A stretch of DNA of 64,000 nt from Calditrichota bacterium (GTDB lineage: Bacteria; Calditrichota; Calditrichia; Calditrichales; Calditrichaceae). The position numbers and the translations under genes are program-made. The stretch lies in the NCBI GenBank assembly GCA_024278755.1, contig JAJRSO010000002.1, positions 1 to 64,000 of the forward strand, read 5' to 3'. Below the pieces are notes generated by a model. That model was not told the DNA's origin and made no database searches. It saw only the letters and a program-made list of their open reading frames with translations. Each line of letters starts with the position of its first letter. The first letter of the stretch is position 1. Shown here piece after piece: positions 8,130 through 15,956 of the stretch.

Positions 8130-9074
8130 TTAGAAACGGTACTCAAAGTTGATTTTATAGCTTTGTTTTGTTTGTTTTTCCCGGGTAAGCCGGTAATTGG
8201 GAGCGATGTAAAACGATTTAAAGGGCTTAAAAAAAAATCCGGTAATCAGATAGTTCTCATTTTTTTCGTAACTATACTGGTCAATCCGAAGAAATAAGTC
8301 ATAATGCGTTAAAATCCGATAAGCGCCATAAACCGAAAATAGATATTGATTTTGCTCTGTAGCGGAATTTTTAAGAAAATTAATTTCCGCGCCCAATCTG
8401 AACCGATTTCAGGAATAGGCGGTAAAGAGGCCGGCCAAAATTTTGTTCTCCGTTTTTCTTTTTTTGTAGGGTTCAAAAGAGATAACGGCGCCCAGATTAA
8501 ACGCGTTTCCGGTGTTTAGTTTTTGGGATCCATAAAGGAATAAGGCGGAATATTTTTTATAAACATCTGTTTCGGGCTTTTTATATCCGCTGCCGTTGGT
8601 TACCAAAAAACTTACATAAGCGTTTTGTGTAAACTGGTTCGCATATCCAATGCCGAGATCTGCGGAGCCGCTGAATTTGTTTTTATCCATGGCCGACTTT
8701 TCAATGAAACGATAGCCCCAGTTTTTTTCCTGCATGCTAAAGATGTTTAGTCCCTGAAGTCCAAAGGTCAGTTGTCCGTATTCCGTTTTCCAGCTTATCA
8801 AGGCATTTTTTAAATAGGCGTATAGAGCGGTAGTTACAGAATCATCTTTAAAACGTCCCACATCGGCGGTGAATTTGAAATTAAACGCATTATTTAGACT
8901 TCGCTTGTAAGTAAGATAGGCCCTGCGCACATCAAATTCGTTTTTGTCGGGGACCCCTTCCGTCGTCTGGTAATTATATTCAAAATAGACCTTGCTGCCG
9001 AGCTTCCCGTTGTCGGCAGACAGGTATGTTAGTAAGCCGGCTAACAGGATAACGGTCAATCGAAAAGAGTACAT
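8130..9074 (-). pseudogene. phosphate-regulon outer-membrane porin with an in-frame TGA
   Basis: The frame encodes a signal peptide (LTVILLAGLLTYLSA-D) and a beta-barrel of OprO/OprP-like type (VYFEYNYQTTEGVPDKNEFDVRRAYLTYKRSL). It is interrupted by one TGA at 8409-8411, codon 222 of about 315. Reading through in the same frame gives LFTAYS-stop-NRFRLGAEINF and continues to a natural barrel end ...SYKINFEYRF, where the last residue is Phe as in barrel proteins. No frame change is needed, so a single base change (for example TGG to TGA) would explain it. Placed between phoR and pstS, it would admit phosphate through the outer membrane. It could be a recent mutation or a sequence error. Confidence 0.8.
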
Positions 9075-9141
9075 TACTTCTCTCCTTATATTGGTTGGGT
9101 TAAATAGACGCTTAGATTTTAATCCCGTTAAATGAGAGAAG

Positions 9142-9158
9142 TATTAGGGGCGTGTTAA
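9142..9158 (-). promoter_or_regulatory. candidate Pho box upstream of the porin
   Basis: On the minus strand, TTAACA (9153-9158) and CTAATA (9142-9147) are 11 bp apart, start to start, about 68-84 bases before the porin ATG. It matches the spacing and hexamer of the pstS site but has only two half-sites, one of them degenerate. Confidence 0.5.
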
Positions 9159-9185
9159 AAACGGATGCGGATTCGGGGAAAATAC

Positions 9186-10952
9186 TTATAAGGGTAGATG
9201 AATAGTAAATGTGCTGCCTGTTCCAACGTTGCTGGAAACCGAAATTTTGCCTCCGTGTACTTTGGCAATATGTTTAACAATGGCAAGTCCCAGCCCGGTG
9301 CCGCCCAGTTCGCGGCTGCGCGCTTTATCCACCCGGAAAAAGCGTTCGAACAGACGTTCGTGGTATTTGGGATCGATGCCGCAGCCCTGATCCTGGACAT
9401 GAATGCGCAGTTCATCTTCTTTTTGTTCGGCCCGGATCTGAACTTCACTGCCCGGTTCGCTGTATTTAAGAGCATTGTTGATTAAATTGATAAGCGCCTG
9501 TTCCAGTAAAGCCCTGTTGGCGAATACGGGAATCTCTTTATCCGCATCTGTTTGAATTGTTATCTTATTCTCATCTGCCAGTTTCTGGCAGTCTTCAACC
9601 GCATTGTGAATGATGGCGCTTAAGGCTTCTTTGTTTTTTATTAATTTCGAAGAGCCCTCCTGCTGCTCGATATGCGAAAGCTGCAACAGGTCGGTTACAA
9701 TGGCATTCATGCGGTCGGCCTGACGGGCGACAATGGCGTGAAATTTTGCAATGGTTTGGGGATCCTCTACCTGCCCCTCCCGCAGGGTTTCCATATAGCC
9801 TTTGATGGATGTAATGGGGGTTTTCAGCTCGTGGGAAACGTTGGCCACAAAATCCTGACGCATTTTATCCAGTTTTTTTAACTGGGTAATTTCATTAATA
9901 AGAATTAATGCGCCGATTATTTGTCCCTCGGAATTTTGTAACGGATCCGAACTGATACGCAGAATATGCTGCATTTCAGATCGAATGCTGATATCCTGTT
10001 CCAAATGTTTATTTTGTTTAAGAGCGTCCCGAATAAAATCCAAAACCGCACTATGACGGATGGCTTCGTGAATGAGCCGTTTTTCCGGATTTTCGGTAAG
10101 AACGTTAAAAAACTGCACTGCCGCTTTATTAACCCGGATAATGCGCTCATTTTTATCTACGGCCAGTACGCCTTCTTTCATACTGGCAAACATGGCTTCC
10201 TGTTCGCTGCGTTGCAATGAGATGGTTTGTATGCGGGCGTTAATTTCGCGGGCCATTTGATTAAGCGTGGCAGCCAAAGCGGTAATCTCGCTGCTGCCGC
10301 GTTCCGGAAGCGGCGGTTCAAAAACGCCGGCGGCAAAACGTTGTGCGCCCTGTTTGATTTCTTCCAGCGGCTTACTGATTCTGCGGGAGATAAAATAACT
10401 GAATAGAGCGCCCAGCAGCAAAATAAACAAACCTCCGACTAAAACTCTCTTTTGCAGACTGTCAATGGAGGATTCGTAGGACGATAGCGGAAAAGCGACC
10501 CGCACGGCGCCCACGATTTTGTTTTTAATTTTCAATGGGACGGCAAGGTAGATCAATTGTTTTTGTAAGGTGTAGCTGTAGCGAACAGAATGCCCCACAG
10601 CATCCTTAAACGCGTGTTTGATCTCGGGCCGGTCGGCATGGTTGTCCATTTTATTTTTATCTTTATGAGAATCGGCAATGACCTGCCCGCTATTACGGAT
10701 AATGGTGATACGCACCTGTCCGCTTTGGCGCAGCATATGCACAACGGAATCGCGAACGGCATCCGGAGCGTTAAAATAGTCGCGGACATGCTCGCTAATT
10801 AGCCGGGCGCGTGCCGATAAATCCTGACGAATTTCAGCGGCGTAAAAATCTTTAAGAATTTTTTGTTCGTATCCGGCAAAAAAAACGATGATAATTAAAA
10901 TTAATGTCAGATAGGAAGGGAAAATTTGGGTAAATATTTTTTTTGTTTTCAT
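9186..10952 (-). CDS. phoR: phosphate-sensing histidine kinase PhoR
   Basis: This 588-residue membrane kinase has an N-terminal membrane segment (SYLTLILIIIVFFAGY), a periplasmic or extracytoplasmic stretch, a second membrane segment (VLVGGLFILLLGALFSYFI), HAMP (SRRISKPLEEIKQGA), PAS (MFASMKEGVLAVDKNERII) and a kinase core. The phospho-acceptor is His374 in VANVSHELKTPITS. N-box LINNALKYS, G1 DQGCGID and G2 GGTGLGLAIV are all present. It phosphorylates PhoB when phosphate is scarce. It overlaps phoB by four bases (10949-10952), so the pair is translationally coupled. Confidence 0.94.
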   Translation of the reverse strand: MKTKKIFTQIFPSYLTLILIIIVFFAGYEQKILKDFYAAEIRQDLSARARLISEHVRDYFNAPDAVRDSVVHMLRQSGQVRITIIRNSGQVIADSHKDKNKMDNHADRPEIKHAFKDAVGHSVRYSYTLQKQLIYLAVPLKIKNKIVGAVRVAFPLSSYESSIDSLQKRVLVGGLFILLLGALFSYFISRRISKPLEEIKQGAQRFAAGVFEPPLPERGSSEITALAATLNQMAREINARIQTISLQRSEQEAMFASMKEGVLAVDKNERIIRVNKAAVQFFNVLTENPEKRLIHEAIRHSAVLDFIRDALKQNKHLEQDISIRSEMQHILRISSDPLQNSEGQIIGALILINEITQLKKLDKMRQDFVANVSHELKTPITSIKGYMETLREGQVEDPQTIAKFHAIVARQADRMNAIVTDLLQLSHIEQQEGSSKLIKNKEALSAIIHNAVEDCQKLADENKITIQTDADKEIPVFANRALLEQALINLINNALKYSEPGSEVQIRAEQKEDELRIHVQDQGCGIDPKYHERLFERFFRVDKARSRELGGTGLGLAIVKHIAKVHGGKISVSSNVGTGSTFTIHLPL

Positions 10953-11638
10953 AATTCCTGCATTCTATATCCGACGCCGCGCACGGTTTCGATATATTTT
11001 CCGGCTGTTCCCAGTTTTTTTCGTAAGCCGACAATTTGAACATCAATGGAGCGGTCGGTTACCGGATAGTTGTCACCATGTACATTATCCACGATATCAT
11101 TGCGGGTAAAAACCCAGCCGGGGTGTGTGCACAAAAAATGGAGTATTTCGAATTCGGTAAAAGTGAGTTCGGTGGATTGGTTGTTTATGGTTACTTTTCG
11201 TTTACCCGGATCGATGGTGATTTCCCGGTATCTTGTAAGTTGCGTCCGTTCGGAAACGCTGTTTTTGCGTCGGATAACACTGTTTAAGCGGGCCATAAGA
11301 ATTTTGGGGCTAAACGGTTTTGTCACATAGTCGTCGGCGCCCAATTCCAGCCCTTTTACAATATCTGTTTCTTCTCCTCTGGCCGTGAGCATGATAATGG
11401 GAATTTGCGCCGTTGCGGGCTCTGTTTTTAAATACTTACAGACATCCAAACCGTCGATTCCGGGAAGCATCAGATCTAAAATAATCAAATCGGGTTTTTC
11501 ATTTCGGGCCAGTTTAAGAGCTGTTTCGCCGCTTCCGGCTGTGAGAGTTTTATAACCTTGCTGTTTTACATGAAACTCCACCAGGCCAAGGATGTCTTCT
11601 TCGTCATCGACAATAAGCACTGCTTTCTGTTTTTCCAT
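10949..11638 (-). CDS. phoB: phosphate response regulator PhoB
   Basis: The 229-residue OmpR-type regulator has an acidic pocket (IVDDEED), phospho-acceptor Asp55 in IILDLMLPG, Thr in MLTARGEE and Lys in VTKPFSP. The C-terminal winged helix is seen in LTFTEFEILHFLCTHPGWVFTRNDIVD and DRSIDVQIVGLRKKLG, ending with VRGVGYRM. It activates the phosphate regulon. A two-half-site Pho box lies about 91-107 bases upstream, consistent with autoregulation. PhoB assignment rests on the coupled phoR and on the following pst genes. Confidence 0.94.
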   Translation of the reverse strand: MEKQKAVLIVDDEEDILGLVEFHVKQQGYKTLTAGSGETALKLARNEKPDLIILDLMLPGIDGLDVCKYLKTEPATAQIPIIMLTARGEETDIVKGLELGADDYVTKPFSPKILMARLNSVIRRKNSVSERTQLTRYREITIDPGKRKVTINNQSTELTFTEFEILHFLCTHPGWVFTRNDIVDNVHGDNYPVTDRSIDVQIVGLRKKLGTAGKYIETVRGVGYRMQEL

Positions 11639-11728
11639 TTATTCCTCACAGGACCGGTATTTTTTTGATAAACACTTAGATACAATATACTATTTCATAG
11701 TAACATAATAAATAAAAAGGAAGAATTC

Positions 11729-11745
11729 TGTTAGAATTGTGTTAG
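11729..11745 (-). promoter_or_regulatory. candidate Pho box upstream of phoB
   Basis: On the minus strand, two identical CTAACA hexamers (11740-11745 and 11729-11734) are 11 bp apart, with CAATT between them. They sit in the 111-bp gap between the HDOD gene and phoB. The pstS site has the same pair (CTAACA, CAATC, TTAACA), so the two share 14 of 17 or more positions. Confidence 0.6.
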
Positions 11746-11749
11746 CGGG

Positions 11750-12760
11750 TCAATCGGACGGTTTTTGTGTTTTCAGGTCTTTTAATTGTTTGGAAGCATG
11801 TACGTAATTACTGTACATCTTTTGCATTCTGGAACGGATGGCCGGAAGTTCCTGTAATGCGGCAGCCATTGAATCATCGTAATGCGCTCCCTCTTTTAGA
11901 TTTATACCCAGCGCGCTGTTCATATCCGAAAACTGCTTCGGTAATGTTTTAAGCATTTCAATTGCGGTGTCGCCGTTAATCGAAAAGGAAGTTTTCATTT
12001 CCAGCAGAAAAAATCCGTGGCTCTGAAGTTTGTTCCAACTGAGATAAAAATCCGCCGCATACCGGGCGGCGCGGGTGACCTTAATTAGCGCAGACTGGGT
12101 TTCATTCAATTCTTTGTTTTTTTTAGGATCCGGCTGATCGTACCAGTTAAGAGTTGAAATTACGGTGGAAGGCAATTTCCAGCGTTCTGCAATCAAACCG
12201 CCGATTTTAATGAAATCGATGCCCAGATACAGGTTTTCTGCCGTGCGGATATCAATATTATTTACCTGCGCCTCATGAATAACACGGATGTATTTTTCTT
12301 CGAGATAACGTAAAAAAAGTAACCGTCCCGAATTGAGAAGCAAGCCGGTAAAAAAAGCGTCCGAACGGAGCCCCGGCTGTATTTTATCGGCAATGCCCTC
12401 GGCCGCGAGAGCCGTATAAATGGAAGAATGGAAAATCTGGTTGTAGTGTTCGCTGTAAATCCGCGGAAAAACGTCCAGCAGGGAAAGGGTTAACAGGATA
12501 TTGCGAATGGTATCGATGCCCAAGCGCGCCGTTGCGGATTCTATAGATTTTATCTCTTCTACCGGACTGTAAAAAGCGGAATTCGCTGTTTTTAAGATAC
12601 GTGCCGTTAGTCCGACGTCGTGCGCAATGAGTCCGGCGATTTCTTTAAGCGAAACATCTTTATCGGAAGAGCGTCGCAGTACTTCCGTTAGCGTTTCGGG
12701 CAAGGGCGGAAGATTGTCGGCGGCTTCAATAATAAATTGTACTTCTTTTGATATGGTCAT
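11750..12760 (-). CDS. HDOD-domain signalling protein
   Basis: The 336-residue protein has an N-terminal HDOD domain (NLPPLPETLTEVLRRSSD...IAGLIAHDVGLTARILKTANSAFYSP, then IESATARLGIDTIRNILLTLSL). HDOD domains are HD-related, usually without the metal ligands, and act in signalling by binding partners or nucleotides. The C-terminal 100 residues match nothing I recognise. It precedes phoB on the same strand, but the gap contains a Pho box, so it is probably a separate unit. Confidence 0.8.
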   Translation of the reverse strand: MTISKEVQFIIEAADNLPPLPETLTEVLRRSSDKDVSLKEIAGLIAHDVGLTARILKTANSAFYSPVEEIKSIESATARLGIDTIRNILLTLSLLDVFPRIYSEHYNQIFHSSIYTALAAEGIADKIQPGLRSDAFFTGLLLNSGRLLFLRYLEEKYIRVIHEAQVNNIDIRTAENLYLGIDFIKIGGLIAERWKLPSTVISTLNWYDQPDPKKNKELNETQSALIKVTRAARYAADFYLSWNKLQSHGFFLLEMKTSFSINGDTAIEMLKTLPKQFSDMNSALGINLKEGAHYDDSMAAALQELPAIRSRMQKMYSNYVHASKQLKDLKTQKPSD

Positions 12761-13070
12761 TCTTACACTCTGTATTTTAATAGCAATTACATTGTCGGAA
12801 ATAATTCGGGAAACTTCAAAAAAAAATGTTCTGCCGGTATTTTTATGGGTGATATTTAGTGAAGTAAGATGGACGACTTGCGTATTTTAGAGTGAAAAGT
12901 CCCGGATTTTGTTTAAAAAAAGTGACGCAGATTACAAAAACGTAAGTTAGTTCATAAAACTAACAAATATTTTATTTTGTTGTTGGAAGCATTTTTTTTT
13001 GTGGTTATATTCAAAATACCTTACAACAAATCATAAACAGAACGTTTAAACACTACTTTTGGAGGAATGT
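12761..13070. promoter_or_regulatory. divergent intergenic region with a 7-bp palindrome
   Basis: This gap lies between the minus-strand HDOD gene and the plus-strand secreted protein. It holds GTTAGTT/AACTAAC at 12946-12952 and 12958-12964 with a five-base loop, then an A/T-rich run (about 12965-13012) that probably contains the promoter of the plus-strand gene. TTTGGAGGAATGT directly precedes ATG 13071. No gene is seen. Confidence 0.4.
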
Positions 13071-14306
13071 ATGAAAAGAATTTTACTGTTTGTTTTTATG
13101 TTATCACTTACGGCATTTGCCACCGACTATACGGAATCATTTGAAGATGATTCCGATATATCAAACTGGAGCCACTTTGACGAAGGAAATGTGTACACGA
13201 CCGAAACATGGAATTCCACCGGCGGCGTCGGCGGTAGTGGCGCATTGGAACTGGGAGACGGCGGTTATGATTTACTGGACAAACATGAAATTACAGCGAC
13301 GGTTGGAACAAATTACAAGCTGACTCTGGACATTAAAACCGAGAACTGGGACGACCAGGCAAATTATCCCATTTATGTAACCGTTCAGAATATTGACAGC
13401 AATCCGGATACTGTTTATGTGAATGGTTCTACAGCTTTTACAACAATTACACTCACGGGGACAGCCTCTTCTGGGAGCGGATATATTCGCATCAAGGGAA
13501 GCAATACCGCTTTGGCAAATAAAGTGTGGATTGACAATGTGAATTTTGATGATGATACACAAAATAATGATTACGTGGAAGCTTTTGAAACGGATGCTGA
13601 TATTTCGAACTGGAGCCACTTTGACGAAGGAAATGTGTATACGAGTGAAACATGGAATTCCACCGGCGGCGTCGGCGGCAGTGGCGCATTGGAACTGGGA
13701 GACGGCGGTTACGATTTACTGGACAAACATGAAATTACAGCGACGGTGGGAACAAATTACAAGCTCACTCTGGATATTAAAACCGAAAACTGGGACGACC
13801 AAACAAATTATCCCATTTATGTAACCGTTCAGAATATTGACAGCAATCCGGATACTGTTTATGTGAATGGTTCTACGAGTTTTACAACCATTACGCTTAG
13901 CGGAACCGCCTCTGCCGGGTCTGGTTATATTCGCATCAAGGGAAGCAATACCGCTTTGGCAAATAAAGTGTGGATTGACAATGTGAATTTTGACGATAAT
14001 TATGCACCTTCTTCCATTAATGATACAAAATCCGGTATAGTTCGTCAATTTAACTTGTTGCAAAATTATCCCAATCCGTTTAATCCTACAACAACCATTC
14101 CCTTTGAAATTTCCAAAGCTTCTAATGTTCGGATTAGGGTATTTGATATGGCCGGAAAAAAAGTAGCCGATTTGTGCGATGAATTCTTTCAGACAGGGAA
14201 ACACGAAATTTCTTTTAATGCAAGCAATTTAAGCTCGGGTATTTATTTTTACAGCATTCAGGCAGATAATTTTACCACAACCCGCAAAATGACAATTTTA
14301 AAATAA
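13071..14306 (+). CDS. secreted protein with two near-identical beta-sandwich repeats and a sorting tail
   Basis: The 411-residue protein starts at ATG 13071, six bases after GGAGG. A signal peptide (ILLFVFMLSLTAFA) is followed by two tandem units of 148 residues starting near residues 19 and 167. The core NWSHFDEGNVYT...ETWNST and the end ANKVWIDNVNFDD are shared. At DNA level the repeat period is 444 bp and the copies differ at only scattered positions, so the duplication is recent or kept alike by conversion. Each unit looks like a carbohydrate-binding-module-type beta-sandwich. The end is a T9SS-type tail, LLQNYPNPFNPTTTIPFEIS to ...RKMTILK. A surface binding role is inferred; ligand unknown. 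Confidence 0.85.
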   Translation: MKRILLFVFMLSLTAFATDYTESFEDDSDISNWSHFDEGNVYTTETWNSTGGVGGSGALELGDGGYDLLDKHEITATVGTNYKLTLDIKTENWDDQANYPIYVTVQNIDSNPDTVYVNGSTAFTTITLTGTASSGSGYIRIKGSNTALANKVWIDNVNFDDDTQNNDYVEAFETDADISNWSHFDEGNVYTSETWNSTGGVGGSGALELGDGGYDLLDKHEITATVGTNYKLTLDIKTENWDDQTNYPIYVTVQNIDSNPDTVYVNGSTSFTTITLSGTASAGSGYIRIKGSNTALANKVWIDNVNFDDNYAPSSINDTKSGIVRQFNLLQNYPNPFNPTTTIPFEISKASNVRIRVFDMAGKKVADLCDEFFQTGKHEISFNASNLSSGIYFYSIQADNFTTTRKMTILK

Positions 14307-14320
14307 ATAGGTAGATATAT

Positions 14321-14359
14321 AGGTATGGAAATGTATTGATTTCAGCCATTTCCATACCT
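14321..14359 (+). terminator. hairpin between two secreted-protein genes
   Basis: AGGTATGGAAATG (14321-14333) pairs perfectly with CATTTCCATACCT (14347-14359), a 13-bp stem with a 13-base loop, 15 bases after the stop of the preceding gene. Only a weak T-rich stretch follows, so it may act as a terminator or an mRNA 3' end stabiliser. Confidence 0.55.
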
Positions 14360-14384
14360 TATTTCCAGAGTTTAAGGTACCTTC

Positions 14385-15824
14385 ATGAAATATATTATTC
14401 TATTTCTGTTGCTAATTCAGTTTGGATTTGGCCAGCAGTATAAATCCATTCATCAAATAGACAGCGAATCCCACCGGTATTTACCGAAACATGGGTCGTA
14501 TTTTGATATTTCCGGGAAGGGGATTATTCCGTTAAGTCCGCAAAAAAAGGCGGCGCTAACCAAAACGGTATTCGGCTATCTGCCTTACTGGGAATATCAA
14601 ACAGCGCCCGACAATCTGCAATATGATTTGTTAAGCCATATCGCGGCATTTGAATTTCCGGTTGCAACGGACGGTTCGGTTAGTTATCCGTCCTACTGGC
14701 CCTGGACAGATGTGATTAATGACGCCCACAGTAACGGGGTAAACGTGGTGATGTGTGCTACCAATTTTGAGACGGATGAAATTCATACCATTCTTACCAA
14801 TACGACCACACAAAACACGTTTTTTAATAATGTGAAATCCATTATCCAAACCTATGATTTGCAGGGTGTGAATATCGATTTCGAAAATATTGCATCGGAT
14901 GATCGCGGCGCGCTGCTTAACAGTTTTATGGCCGACTTAACTTCCTTTATGCATTCAGAGGTACCGGGTTCCGAAGTTTCCGTTGCCGGGCCGGCCGTTA
15001 ACTGGGGCGGCTGGGATTTTAGCGGGTTGGCAGCCTCCTGTGATTATATTTTTATCATGGGGTATGATTTTTACGGAAGCTGGAGCGCAACGAGCGGGCC
15101 CTGCGCGCCGCTGACCGGAGGAAGCCACAATGTAACCAATACGGTGGAAGTGCAGTATGCCCCGGTTACGCAAAACAATCCGGAAAAACTGATTCTCGGA
15201 GTACCATATTATGGCAGCCGCTGGGAAACGGAATCCTCGGAACCGTATGCAGCCGTTATTGATTATATCAACCATCCGCGCTACCGAGACGCCTGGCCGC
15301 AATCGGCTACCTACGGCCTGCTATGGGATGAGGAGAGTCAGACGCCGTGGTACCGCTATCCGGAAAGCTCCGTTTGGCGTCAGGTTTGGTTTGATACCGA
15401 TTCCAGCCTGGGCCTGAAATACGACCTGGCGGATGTTCATGCGCTGCTGGGCGTCGGCATGTGGGCCCTGGGCTATGACGGCGCCTATCCCGAGTTGTGG
15501 GATGAATTACGGAAACGGTATGGCGAACCTTCTGCAATCAGGCAACATGCGCAAAATCCTCAGAAATTTGAGTTGTTACAAAACTATCCGAATCCGTTTA
15601 ATCCGGAAACGACAATTCATTTTCGTTTGGCGGCAAAAAGTCAGGTGCGGCTGGAAGTCTATAATATGCTGGGGCAAAAAATTCAGACTTTGCTAAACGG
15701 CGAACAAAAGGTGGGAATTCATTCCGTTCGTTTTAACGCATCTGCTTTAGCGAGCGGCGTTTATTTTTATAAATTGTCCGGACCGGATTTTGTACGGATT
15801 CGGAAAATGATTGTTATGCAATAA
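14385..15824 (+). CDS. secreted GH18-type glycosidase with a sorting tail
   Basis: The 479-residue protein has a signal peptide (KYIILFLLLIQFGFG-Q) and a GH18 barrel from about residue 60 to 385. FGYLPYWE opens the barrel, the catalytic strand is GVNIDFEN with Asp165 and Glu167 in the D-x-E positions, and YIFIMGYDFYGSWS and LLGVGMWALGYDGAY are late barrel strands. Members hydrolyse chitin or peptidoglycan-type amino sugars. The tail LLQNYPNPFNPETTIHF directs T9SS-type export and surface attachment. A close paralogue with extra domains is at 50261-52717. Substrate cannot be told from sequence. Confidence 0.85.
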   Translation: MKYIILFLLLIQFGFGQQYKSIHQIDSESHRYLPKHGSYFDISGKGIIPLSPQKKAALTKTVFGYLPYWEYQTAPDNLQYDLLSHIAAFEFPVATDGSVSYPSYWPWTDVINDAHSNGVNVVMCATNFETDEIHTILTNTTTQNTFFNNVKSIIQTYDLQGVNIDFENIASDDRGALLNSFMADLTSFMHSEVPGSEVSVAGPAVNWGGWDFSGLAASCDYIFIMGYDFYGSWSATSGPCAPLTGGSHNVTNTVEVQYAPVTQNNPEKLILGVPYYGSRWETESSEPYAAVIDYINHPRYRDAWPQSATYGLLWDEESQTPWYRYPESSVWRQVWFDTDSSLGLKYDLADVHALLGVGMWALGYDGAYPELWDELRKRYGEPSAIRQHAQNPQKFELLQNYPNPFNPETTIHFRLAAKSQVRLEVYNMLGQKIQTLLNGEQKVGIHSVRFNASALASGVYFYKLSGPDFVRIRKMIVMQ

Positions 15825-15956
15825 TGAATCCAGTCTAAAAAGGCATAGCCACTGATTTCCACAGAAAGACACGGATTGTTTTTATTGAAATTACATTGAA
15901 TAGATTCGTGTAAATTCGTGATTTTTATAGTGAACTCAATAATAAAAAAGAGATTT

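Noticed and set aside
8400-8415. Selenocysteine reading of the porin TGA
   Set aside because: A barrel strand position has no use for selenocysteine, and no SECIS-like hairpin directly after the codon was seen. A Trp codon change is simpler.
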